A DNA stretch of 10,800 nt, from NCBI GenBank assembly GCA_938046495.1, contig CALIXG010000026.1:1-10800 (forward strand). The letters run 5' to 3'. Every line of letters starts with the position of its first letter. Within the stretch, counting starts at the first letter, position 1. Below, piece by piece: positions 1 to 6,314 of the stretch. The stretch is from an uncultured Candidatus Saccharibacteria bacterium. Lineage in GTDB: Bacteria; Patescibacteriota; Saccharimonadia; Saccharimonadales; Saccharimonadaceae. The notes beneath the pieces were generated by a model that was not told the origin of the DNA, did no database searches, and saw nothing but the letters and a program-made list of their open reading frames with translations. Position numbers and translations under genes: made by a program.

Positions 1-14
1 AGATAATCACAAAA

Positions 15-1433
15 ATGTCAAATCCTCACTCCAATAACTCTAAAAATCTTAAGCATCAAAATTTTAAGGGCCAAAACCCCAAAAATCTTGCGCCTACAAA
101 AGCGCTTCGCATCGCGATTTTTACCGATGTTTTTCTTGGTATTCCTGGCGGCATTCCATCTTCCATTCGCGCTCAAAAAACCAGCCTAGAAGCACTTGGT
201 CACCAAGTTACGATTTTTTGCCCTGGCACTCAGCAAGATTTTGAAAATCCTTTATCCCAATTTGGCGCTAATCATGACCCAAATATCATTCTTGTGCCTA
301 CCGCCAAATTCCTAGTCAATGGCGCCCCTTTTTCCAAATGGACTAAGCAAGTCGTACGTTTCATCGAAGGAAAATACCCCAACCTCACCGAATCCTTTGA
401 TCTTTTTCACATTCATTATGAGGCGACCACCAGTATGGCTGGTCTGATTTTGGCTAAAAAATATCACATTAAAACTGTCCAAACCATGCATGGTCGCGAA
501 GATATGGCCATCGCCATTAATGTGCCGCATCCTTTTAAGACCATAGCTGCTACTGGAATTAACCTAATTCATCGCACTACCCTAAAATCAATCTCGAAAA
601 AATCCCCTAGGCCAGATTATCAAAATCCAGAGCCAAAGAAATCACCAGGCCTCAATTATCAGAACACCGAGATCAAAAATCTCGCGCCCACTATCGCACG
701 TCGTGAGATGTGGCAAATGATGGTCCGACAAGCTAACCTCGCTGACCAGGTAATTACTCCCTCCGCGCATTTTGCCAAAAAACTTCAGCTCTTTGGCGTT
801 ACTCGTCCAATTTCTGTCATTTCAAACGGTATCGCCGATCAAGAAATTGCAAATTTCACACCCAAAATCCGCACCCATCAAAATAACGAACCACTTCGCA
901 TCCTCTGGTTTTCTCGTCTTTCGAAAGAAAAGCGTATTTTACCATTTCTAGAATCACTCAGAATCGCTCAAAAACTTGAGCCCAATTTTCGTTTTATTTT
1001 TACTATCATTGGCGACGGCAACCAAATGTCCAAAGTGCAAAAATTTTGCAAAAAACATTTCGATGAGGCATCCGTTAAAATTCTTGGCACCATCCCACAC
1101 CAAGAAATCCTCCAAAAATACACCAAAGACCAACATCTTTCCATTATTAATTCTTACCAATTTGACACCCAAGGTCTCACCATTCTAGAGGCCGCCGCCT
1201 GTAATCTTCCAGTAATCTACGCCGACCCTGATATGTCCGAAATCGTGCCAAATCATGGTGGTCTCTGCGCCAAATCTCCAAATCCTTGCGCCATGACAGA
1301 ACTTTTACTCAAAATTTATCACCAACCAGAACTTATTCAAAAACTCAGCCAAAACCTCGCCGCTAGCGAAAAGACCTATCTTCAATCTCAACAGATCGAA
1401 AAGTTACTCAAACTATACCGTCAATTATCTTAA
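15..1433 (+). CDS. GT4-like glycosyltransferase with repeat linker
   Basis: This 472-residue protein has the two-Rossmann GT-B layout of glycosyltransferase family 4, which transfers a sugar from a nucleotide donor to a lipid or glycan acceptor at the inner membrane face. The N-terminal half (about 31-190) opens with RIAIFTDVF and a glycine-rich GIPGGIPSSIR loop, and later has FHIHYE and TMHGRED. The C-terminal half (about 255-472) has SNGIADQEI, LWFSRLSKEK, IGDGNQM and a donor-site segment at 383-400. In that segment the usual EX7E pair is D384 and E392, so the first acid is Asp. Between the halves lies a lysine/proline-rich insertion (195-226) made of a tandem repeat. The first 30 residues are also Asn/Lys-rich and share KNLAPT with the insertion. 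No Shine-Dalgarno precedes the ATG; GATAAT at 2-7 could be a -10 box giving a leaderless mRNA. No transmembrane segment is evident. The sugar and acceptor cannot be told from sequence; a role in cell-surface glycan or glycolipid synthesis is inferred. Confidence 0.85.
   Translation: MSNPHSNNSKNLKHQNFKGQNPKNLAPTKALRIAIFTDVFLGIPGGIPSSIRAQKTSLEALGHQVTIFCPGTQQDFENPLSQFGANHDPNIILVPTAKFLVNGAPFSKWTKQVVRFIEGKYPNLTESFDLFHIHYEATTSMAGLILAKKYHIKTVQTMHGREDMAIAINVPHPFKTIAATGINLIHRTTLKSISKKSPRPDYQNPEPKKSPGLNYQNTEIKNLAPTIARREMWQMMVRQANLADQVITPSAHFAKKLQLFGVTRPISVISNGIADQEIANFTPKIRTHQNNEPLRILWFSRLSKEKRILPFLESLRIAQKLEPNFRFIFTIIGDGNQMSKVQKFCKKHFDEASVKILGTIPHQEILQKYTKDQHLSIINSYQFDTQGLTILEAAACNLPVIYADPDMSEIVPNHGGLCAKSPNPCAMTELLLKIYHQPELIQKLSQNLAASEKTYLQSQQIEKLLKLYRQLS
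597..674 (+). repeat. 39-nt in-frame tandem repeat in glycosyltransferase
   Basis: Two adjacent 39-nt units (597-635 and 636-674) encode KKSPRPDYQNPEP and KKSPGLNYQNTEI. They sit in the linker between the two GT-B domains. The following KNLAPT (675-692) repeats the KNLAPT encoded at 81-98 near the N-terminus, with 15 of 17 bases the same over AAAAATCTYGCGCCYAC. The units look like a duplicated disordered linker rather than a folded domain. Confidence 0.8.
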
Positions 1434-1496
1434 TACTTCATCTTAAGCTACCCTCAAAAATATACATTTAGATTCACCACCACCTCTATTTTTCTC

Positions 1497-1524
1497 TTGA
1501 ATTTTTAGAAAAATATGTAATAAT
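1497..1524 (+). promoter_or_regulatory. Probable sigma-70 promoter of the phoH-like gene
   Basis: TTGAAT (1497-1502) is followed after 16 nt by AATAAT (1519-1524); a 17-nt spacing to ATAATT is equally possible. Transcription would begin near 1531, exactly where the first leader hairpin starts. Both boxes are imperfect, so this is a moderate call. Confidence 0.5.
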
Positions 1525-1530
1525 TAGCCT

Positions 1531-1629
1531 AATAGAGGACGCACCTCTATTCTTGGACCTCAAAAATCCAAGCCCCACCTTACAGAAATACTTAAAACGT
1601 ATTTCTTGTACCTTAAAAAGGAGATAGTT
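1531..1629 (+). promoter_or_regulatory. Structured 5' leader of the phoH-like gene
   Basis: Three consecutive hairpins can be drawn. The first pairs AATAGAGG (1531-1538) with CCTCTATT (1544-1551). The second pairs CTTGGA (1552-1557) with TCCAAG (1567-1572). The third pairs TACAGAAATAC (1581-1591) with GTATTTCTTGTA (1599-1610), with one bulged T. The ribosome binding site AAGGAG (1618-1623) follows and could weakly pair with CCTT at 1611-1614. The second arm of hairpin 1 is part of a 10-nt direct repeat, CACCTCTATT at 1481-1490 and 1542-1551. No U-tract follows any hairpin, so these are not terminators. I do not recognise a known riboswitch class; mRNA stabilisation or translational control are possible roles. 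Confidence 0.55.
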
Positions 1630-3525
1630 ATGAGTGAAATTAAAAGTATACTCAGTGCTCAAACAAGTCTTAAGGAGAAGACCTCTGGAAGCATCTCAAG
1701 TGCAGAACCTGTGGCTTACATTTCCACTGAACCCAAGGAAAAATATTATATTATCGATACTAATATCATTATTGATAACCCCGATATTATTCCCACCAAA
1801 CGCGGATTTAAGAAATTAGCTATTAAAAATATCGACCTGAAAAACTCATGTATCGTTATACCTGACACTGTACTTCATGAATTAAAAAGCTTCAGAAGCG
1901 AATCTTCTGAACGTAGCTTCATCGCCGGCAAGGTCTTAAGCCGAATCGACGAGCTCGTTCAATCGGTTCTAGCCGATGAATCTTCCAAACTTGGTCGCGA
2001 TCCTAATCTTGAAATTGGTAATCAAATTGCCTTCGAAAATTGCAGCCGTGCTTTCATGATTATTAAAAGCACCGAATCTGCCGTGGTTTCTTGGGATTTT
2101 GAACCAGTCAATATGGATGAGCAAATCTTTTTGCAAACTCTCGATTTAGCTCGCTGCCTCAAAGAAGGTAAACAAGCTAAAAATGAACCAGAAGCTCTGA
2201 ATAAAAAGATTCGTTTAGTGACCAACGATAAGGAAATGCGTGTCTGCGCTTTGGCACATAACATTAAATCCTTACCACTAGAAACCGATCCCAAGTTCAA
2301 GTTCACCGGCCGACGCAAATGTGTGATTCCACCCGACCTCTATAATAACTTCATGCAAAAAGGTGGTTTTATCGCCTTGGAGGAATGGGAGGCACGCATG
2401 CCAAATGAACCGCTCTTGACCCCTAATGAATTCATCGAATTCAGTTGCGAAGACGGTTCCGATTACGAAGATGTTAATGACAGCAAAGGAAAGTTCTGGA
2501 ATATTGGACGCTTAGATGTTAGTGGAGATGAAGATAAGATCGTCCACCTCAATAACCTCTTAAACGGAAAACTCAAACCCTTCCTTGAGCCATTATCACC
2601 AGGACAAGCTATGTATTTAGATGCCATTTATAATAAAGACATCAAATTCATCCTTGCCTCTGGCGCGACTGGCAGTGGCAAAACCTATATACCTACCGTT
2701 GAAGGAATGTATCAAGTTCAAAAAGGACTATACGATGTAATTCCCGTGATTGCATCCATGTCCATCGGTAATGATGGTGTAGGTACGTTGCCTGGCGGAG
2801 TTAAGGAAAAGTTGTCCATCAAATCTGGAAATATCCTCAGCGCCCTAATCAGTTACCATAAGGCCTACCCAGACGACCCATGTAACTCTAAAGTCATAGA
2901 TGATGACACCGAACAGTCCCTCATGCATCAGGCCTTTATTCATAAGAAAAATTGGTCTCTACAGGAAGAATATGATGATGGTTACTCTATCTATAATGAG
3001 GAGAAAACTTTTACTTACAGTAGCGGCAAAAAGCATAAACAACAGAGTAAAAAGGATAACAAGGATAAGCACTTCAGTAAACCCGTAACCAGCTCTCAGC
3101 GAACCACTCAGGATATCATCGAAGAAAAGGCTGAATTATCTTTTGATAGATCTTTTAGGTCTGAACCTCTTTATTATATTAGAGGTAAAAACTACATGGA
3201 CAAATTCATTATTGTAGACGAAGCTCAAAGTATGCGTAATGAAGAAATTAAAAGTATCATTACTCGGCTAGCCGAAGGGTCTAAGATGATTTTCACCGGA
3301 GATGAATCCCAACCTCACCCTAGTGCGCAAAATATCAACCAGCATCATAATGGTATTTTATTTGCCCGTCGCGCACTCCGAGGCGTTCCCGGAGCCGCCC
3401 AAATCCCCATGGATAAGGATGATATTGTAAGAAGCAGCATAATTAAAGAAATCCTAGAAAATCTCAAATCAGGCGAGTCGGATCTGTTTGATAACGAAGA
3501 CGACGATAATTATGTTACAGATTAA
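1630..3525 (+). CDS. PIN-PhoH family ATPase (YlaK/PhoH2 type)
   Basis: This 631-residue protein joins an N-terminal PIN ribonuclease domain to a PhoH P-loop ATPase, the arrangement of PhoH2/YlaK proteins, which are linked to RNA unwinding and cleavage. The PIN domain (about 38-215) starts YYIIDTNIII; its likely metal-binding acids are D43, E84, D163 and D200 (in VTNDKEMR). The PhoH domain has Walker A GATGSGKT (345-352), GTLPGGVKEKL (385-395), the family signature YIRGKNYMDKFIIVDEAQSM holding Walker B (about 516-535) and FTGDESQ (555-561). Between EKL and the signature lies a long charged insert (about 405-510), making the protein clearly longer than the roughly 440-residue Bacillus YlaK. The C-terminus is very acidic. 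The ATG at 1630 was chosen over an upstream in-frame TTG at 1606 because AAGGAG sits 6 nt before it and the TTG falls inside a leader hairpin. It is probably monocistronic, with its own promoter, leader and terminator. Confidence 0.93.
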   Translation: MSEIKSILSAQTSLKEKTSGSISSAEPVAYISTEPKEKYYIIDTNIIIDNPDIIPTKRGFKKLAIKNIDLKNSCIVIPDTVLHELKSFRSESSERSFIAGKVLSRIDELVQSVLADESSKLGRDPNLEIGNQIAFENCSRAFMIIKSTESAVVSWDFEPVNMDEQIFLQTLDLARCLKEGKQAKNEPEALNKKIRLVTNDKEMRVCALAHNIKSLPLETDPKFKFTGRRKCVIPPDLYNNFMQKGGFIALEEWEARMPNEPLLTPNEFIEFSCEDGSDYEDVNDSKGKFWNIGRLDVSGDEDKIVHLNNLLNGKLKPFLEPLSPGQAMYLDAIYNKDIKFILASGATGSGKTYIPTVEGMYQVQKGLYDVIPVIASMSIGNDGVGTLPGGVKEKLSIKSGNILSALISYHKAYPDDPCNSKVIDDDTEQSLMHQAFIHKKNWSLQEEYDDGYSIYNEEKTFTYSSGKKHKQQSKKDNKDKHFSKPVTSSQRTTQDIIEEKAELSFDRSFRSEPLYYIRGKNYMDKFIIVDEAQSMRNEEIKSIITRLAEGSKMIFTGDESQPHPSAQNINQHHNGILFARRALRGVPGAAQIPMDKDDIVRSSIIKEILENLKSGESDLFDNEDDDNYVTD

Positions 3526-3584
3526 TCCTAGAGCTTCTATCCTTTATTACTTCATTTCATCAAAACTATTTCTTATTTTTTTCG

Positions 3585-3612
3585 AAGCCGTCACTACCCG
3601 TGGCGGCTTTTT
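3585..3612 (+). terminator. Intrinsic terminator after the phoH-like gene
   Basis: AAGCCGTCAC (3585-3594) pairs with GTGGCGGCTT (3600-3609) through a 5-nt loop with one G-U pair, and the stem runs into a T-tract. It lies about 60 nt after the stop codon. Confidence 0.88.
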
Positions 3613-3696
3613 ATAGTCCAAATATCTACATAATGGATTCTTTTATCTCCAAAACTTTATGACAATTTTTTGCCATAAAAATCCAACCAAAAGATT

Positions 3697-3705
3697 TGCT
3701 ATAAT
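3697..3705 (+). promoter_or_regulatory. Extended -10 promoter of pth
   Basis: TGCTATAAT is a perfect -10 box with the TGn extension. No good -35 lies 16-18 nt upstream; TTGCCA at 3670 is too far. Initiation 6-8 nt downstream would fall at or next to the A of the pth ATG (3712), implying a leaderless transcript. Confidence 0.7.
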
Positions 3706-3711
3706 ATTTTC

Positions 3712-4236
3712 ATGAAACTTATTGTCGGACTTGGAAATCCTGGAAATGAATACAACCTCACTCGCCATAATTTTGGCTTTTTAGCCTTAGATTTTTATTT
3801 TAAAACCCACGGCCTTGAATTTGAAAAATCTGAAAAATTCCGTGCTAAATGGCTAAAATCTGGTCAAACTATCTTTATCGAACCACAAACCTATTACAAT
3901 GATGTGGGTTCTAGTATCCAAGAATTTATGAACTATTATAAAATTTCACTTTCTAACCTCCTGATTTTATGTGATGATTTTAATCTCGATTTTGGTATGC
4001 TTCGTTATCGTGAAAAGGGAACCGATGGCGGCAATAACGGCCTCAAATCTACCATCCGCTCGCTAAATACCACCGATTTTAAGCGCCTCCGTCTCGGCAC
4101 CGCGAATAACGATTTGCGCAAAAAGATGGGTGACGTCGATTTCGTCCTTGGCCGTTTCACTTCAGAAGAACGCGAAAAACTCCCAGAAATCCTCACGAAT
4201 ATCGCAAAACGCATTGACGATTTTATCCAAGAATAA
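3712..4236 (+). CDS. pth: Peptidyl-tRNA hydrolase
   Basis: Pth cleaves the ester bond between peptide and tRNA in peptidyl-tRNAs dropped by stalled ribosomes, recycling tRNA in the cytoplasm. The 174-residue product covers the whole family fold, a little shorter than the 190-odd residues of E. coli Pth. It opens with KLIVGLGNPG, and the catalytic and substrate residues line up: N9, H19 (in TRHNFGF), N63 (in TYYND), D88 (in LCDDFNLDFG) and N109 (in GGNNGLKS). FKRLRLGT and VDFVLGRF are also family signatures. The start is fixed by the alignment to KLIVGLGNPG. No Shine-Dalgarno is present, and the -10 box ends 6 nt before the ATG. The gene converges on the MarR-like gene with a gap of only 6 bp and no visible terminator, so the two transcripts probably overlap at their 3' ends. 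Confidence 0.96.
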   Translation: MKLIVGLGNPGNEYNLTRHNFGFLALDFYFKTHGLEFEKSEKFRAKWLKSGQTIFIEPQTYYNDVGSSIQEFMNYYKISLSNLLILCDDFNLDFGMLRYREKGTDGGNNGLKSTIRSLNTTDFKRLRLGTANNDLRKKMGDVDFVLGRFTSEEREKLPEILTNIAKRIDDFIQE

Positions 4237-4242
4237 TTTTTA

Positions 4243-4731
4243 TCACTTATTTTTCGTTGCCAAACTTTTCTGAATTCTACTCTGAATATTAAAGTTTATT
4301 TTCCAAAGCATGCGTCCGAACAACACACGCTCCTCTCTGGTAAACCCCTCAAAAATCTCACTGATAAACTTTTTCTGCTCCATTTCGATATAGCTCGCCA
4401 CAAATCTCCCTTCCCCGAAAAAATCTAATTGCAAATATCGACGATTCTGCGGATTTAGCGCCTTCTTAATAAATTCACGCTGCTCTAGGTGGTTAATTGC
4501 TCGACATAAACTAGTCTCACCGATCAGACTACACTCTAAAATTTCGTTCAGATTCCGTTCGATCTGATTATTTTTGAGATAACTCATAATCTTCACCTCG
4601 GTTAGATTCAACTCAAAGCGTTTTGCCACCACCATCGTGTGTAATCGCCGCATTTTCTCCATCCGCGCGAAAATATTCATCGTATCAATCCAAGTAATCG
4701 TCTTCGGTAATTGAAATTTTTCTATACACAT
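4243..4731 (-). CDS. MarR-like winged-helix regulator
   Basis: This protein of about 162 residues resembles MarR-family repressors: a helical N-terminus, a winged helix (about 41-113) with LNLTEVKIMSYL, a recognition-helix region ETSLCRAINHLEQREFIKK, a wing with NPQNRRYLQLDFFGEGR (matching the family's DxRRxxLxLTxxGR), and a C-terminal helical segment for dimerisation. MarR proteins usually bind palindromic operators as dimers and respond to small ligands; the ligand here is unknown. The start is uncertain: ATG 4731 overlaps the dprA end by 10 bp, and an in-frame GTG at 4740 would add three residues. GAGTGG about 8 nt before the ATG is a weak binding site, so translational coupling to dprA is likely. 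It ends TGA-TAA, a tandem stop. Confidence 0.75.
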   Translation of the reverse strand: MCIEKFQLPKTITWIDTMNIFARMEKMRRLHTMVVAKRFELNLTEVKIMSYLKNNQIERNLNEILECSLIGETSLCRAINHLEQREFIKKALNPQNRRYLQLDFFGEGRFVASYIEMEQKKFISEIFEGFTREERVLFGRMLWKINFNIQSRIQKSLATKNK

Positions 4732-5717
4732 AACATCCACTCATTATTACCTAACGGTTTCACTAATCCCTTCATTTGAAGATTAAAGATTGTCACACTA
4801 AAATCTGAAACCGAAAAATCTTTCTTCTGCCGTATCTGTGCCAGAATTTCTTCTCCCGTCTTTACACCTCCAAGCATCACTGAAACCATCAAGGCCTCAT
4901 TCTCCGTACTGCACATTTCCTTAATCTGCTTTAAGCTTTCCCTTGGCTTACGAATTTTTAGCCCTAACTCATCTAATAATTCGTCCACCTCGGTAAAAGC
5001 TACCGCACCACGCCCCAATAACCGATTACAGCCCAGGGAATTACTACGACTCACATCTCCCGGTACCGCATAAACAATCACACCCTGTTCCATGGCATGA
5101 TGTGCCGTATTCAGTGAACCAGATTTCACCCCACCTTCGACCACCACCACTAAATCTGCTAACCCCGCAATCAATCGATTACGCTTTAGAAAAGCCGAAC
5201 GCATCCCTAACTGACTATTTAATATGCGTGACAACTTCTCATCTTTCACCAAAATCTCTTGTGGCGGGTACTCCGATAGCACGATGCCTCCCTGCCCCAC
5301 AATCTCCTGCGCCAAACCAATATGTCGAGCTGGATAGATCTTGTCGATTGGCGTCCCTAATACCGCCACCGTCAAACCACCAGCATCTAACGCCGCCCGA
5401 TGCGCAATCGAATCAATCCCGTAAGCCAACCCACTCACGATGATTACTCCGCGCTTCGCCAGTTCATAGGCTATCTTATACGCCCATTCCTCACCGTATT
5501 TTGTATATTTTCTCGACCCCACCACTGCTACGGTCTTCGGTCGCACATAAACTTGGCCCGACACCTTTTCTTGATCATTTTTCACCACTTCAGCTTCAAT
5601 ATTCACCGCTTCACCAGGTGATTTTCCATAATAATACAATATTTTAGGCTTAAGCGCAATGAATTCTAATTTACGCAAAAACCCATCTTCTAGAGGAGAA
5701 ATAGATTTGACTTGCAC
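4722..5717 (-). CDS. dprA: DNA processing protein DprA/Smf
   Basis: DprA binds incoming single-stranded DNA in natural transformation, protects it and loads RecA. The 331-residue product has the Rossmann core: TVAVVGSRKYTKYG (62-75), IVSGLAYGIDSIAHRAAL (93-110), VAVLGTPIDKIYPARH and GGIVLSEYP, then FLKRNRLIAGLADLVVVVEGG and SGSLNTAHHAMEQG. A C-terminal winged helix follows (about 275-331, ending NNEWMLCV). The N-terminus is short, with no clear SAM-like domain, though LKPKILYYYGK matches the segment before the core. I chose GTG at 5717 because a perfect GGAGG (5727-5723) lies 5 nt upstream; the alternative TTG at 5729 would place that site inside the gene. The MarR-like gene overlaps its 3' end, and a structured ncRNA starts divergently 87 bp upstream. 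A DprA in a reduced genome suggests that DNA uptake matters to this organism. Confidence 0.95.
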   Translation of the reverse strand: MQVKSISPLEDGFLRKLEFIALKPKILYYYGKSPGEAVNIEAEVVKNDQEKVSGQVYVRPKTVAVVGSRKYTKYGEEWAYKIAYELAKRGVIIVSGLAYGIDSIAHRAALDAGGLTVAVLGTPIDKIYPARHIGLAQEIVGQGGIVLSEYPPQEILVKDEKLSRILNSQLGMRSAFLKRNRLIAGLADLVVVVEGGVKSGSLNTAHHAMEQGVIVYAVPGDVSRSNSLGCNRLLGRGAVAFTEVDELLDELGLKIRKPRESLKQIKEMCSTENEALMVSVMLGGVKTGEEILAQIRQKKDFSVSDFSVTIFNLQMKGLVKPLGNNEWMLCV

Positions 5718-5722
5718 AAAAA

Positions 5723-5727
5723 CCTCC
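5723..5727 (-). promoter_or_regulatory. Ribosome binding site deciding the dprA start
   Basis: Read on the minus strand this is GGAGG, followed by TTTTT and the GTG start. It is the strongest Shine-Dalgarno in the window. It is also complementary to the ACCTCC loop of the divergent ncRNA. Confidence 0.8.
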
Positions 5728-5767
5728 AATTTTGTACTTGATTTTAATATTTTTTACATTTTATGTA

Positions 5768-5796
5768 TTGACTATTTTTATTTATAATGCTATAAT
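5768..5796 (+). promoter_or_regulatory. Near-consensus sigma-70 promoter of the ncRNA
   Basis: TTGACT (5768-5773), a 17-nt spacer and TATAAT (5791-5796) match consensus at 11 of 12 positions with ideal spacing. Initiation is expected at about 5803-5805, directly before GTTAGGGG, the first helix strand of the RNA. It is the best promoter in the window and predicts an abundant transcript. Confidence 0.88.
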
Positions 5797-5803
5797 ACGA
5801 GTC

Positions 5804-6114
5804 AGTTAGGGGTTGGCGCCAGAAAAAGGCACGATCTCTAAACCGCACCTAAATAAATCATAATTTCTGTTACTAATATAACAGAAGTTGCGTGTTCTTA
5901 AAAGACTTTCGGCTTACAATTTTTCTTTTATCGGTTGTAAGTATAAGTATTACCTCCACTTGAAAGTCAATTTTTAAGAACATAGCAACCCCTATAACCG
6001 GCGGGCCCCAATAGAGTGAGGTGGGTCACGCTCCGGGGCTCTCCCGGAATCAATAGAGATGCGTTGTAGGGTCTAATAACCCCAAGTGATGCCCACCCTT
6101 ACTTGGGGTTTTTT
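5804..6114 (+). ncRNA. Unassigned structured non-coding RNA, about 310 nt
   Basis: No plausible ORF lies between a consensus promoter and a strong terminator, but the stretch is full of complementary segments. GTTAGGGG (5805-5812) pairs with CCCCTATAAC (5989-5998). TTCTGTTA (5865-5872) pairs with TAACAGAA (5879-5886). A long composite helix joins 5887-5910 to 5962-5989 through GTTGC/GCAAC, TGTTCTTAAAA/TTTTAAGAACA and GACTTTC/GAAAGTC. Inside it CTTACAA (5913-5919) pairs with TTGTAAG (5935-5941), and AAGT/ACTT (5945-5948/5958-5961) closes a loop holding ACCTCC. The 3' part has a GC-rich module with two competing folds (6003-6009/6035-6041 or 6032-6037/6043-6048). ATCTCTA (5834-5840) can pair with TAGAGAT (6054-6060), which would be a pseudoknot across the first helix. 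It lacks the tmRNA T-arm and CCA end, the RNase P and SRP signature sequences and a 6S-like single long hairpin. A raiA-motif-type RNA is conceivable given the competence gene next door, but I cannot confirm it. Confidence 0.8.
6078..6114 (+). terminator. Intrinsic terminator of the ncRNA
   Basis: AACCCCAAGT (6078-6087) pairs perfectly with ACTTGGGGTT (6101-6110) around a 13-nt loop, followed by Ts to 6114. AACCCC of the 5' arm could also pair with GGGGTT (5809-5814) at the start of the RNA, so 5' and 3' ends may compete or close on each other. Confidence 0.92.
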
Positions 6115-6153
6115 GATGCTTAATTTTTTAATGTCTAAGTTAAAACTCAAAAA

Positions 6154-6200
6154 CCAACCCATAAAAACTCGTCAGAAACTAACCCATAAAACCCACCAGA
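6154..6200 (+). repeat. Imperfect tandem repeat in intergenic region
   Basis: Two units of about 22-23 nt (6154-6176 and 6179-6200) share AACCCATAAAA and a CAGA end. The surrounding 6116-6237 is A-rich and otherwise holds nothing I can call; an ORF starting in the ncRNA terminator is not credible. Confidence 0.5.
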
Positions 6201-6237
6201 GCCCAATCAGAAATCAGCCAGAAAATTTGAAAACCAG

Positions 6238-6263
6238 AAAAAGACCACCCAAAAAGGCGGTCT
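6238..6263 (-). terminator. Intrinsic terminator of the secreted-protein gene
   Basis: On the minus strand AGACCGCC (6263-6256) pairs with GGTGGTCT (6249-6242) around a 6-nt loop, with one G-U pair, and runs into five Ts (6242-6238). It lies about 90 nt after the stop at 6356. Confidence 0.82.
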
Positions 6264-6314
6264 CTAAAGCATCTCCACGCAGTTTTAAAACAAGATCCTT
6301 TATTAGTTCCTAGA

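Noticed and set aside
597..692. CRISPR or other array in the first gene
   Set aside because: Only two in-frame 39-nt units with no spacers; it is a coding tandem duplication.
1606..1629. Upstream TTG start for the PIN-PhoH gene
   Set aside because: It lies within the third leader hairpin and has no ribosome binding site, while ATG 1630 has AAGGAG at 6 nt.
4243..4245. TGA read as glycine (alternative code)
   Set aside because: The TGA is followed at once by TAA, glycine is encoded by GGN throughout, and no conserved glycine position uses TGA in any gene here.
5102..5443. 113-codon + strand ORF opposite dprA
   Set aside because: Antisense to a conserved dprA core, proline/serine-rich shadow composition, no ribosome binding site.
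5804..6114. ncRNA as tmRNA, RNase P RNA, SRP RNA or 6S RNA
   Set aside because: No T-arm GGTTCGA or CCA end, no LAA-type tag ORF, none of the RNase P conserved blocks, no GGAAGGAAGCAGCC-like SRP tip, and several helices instead of one long hairpin.
6086..6313. 75-codon + strand ORF after the ncRNA
   Set aside because: It starts inside the ncRNA terminator, has no ribosome binding site, is low-complexity lysine-rich sequence over tandem repeats and crosses a minus-strand terminator.
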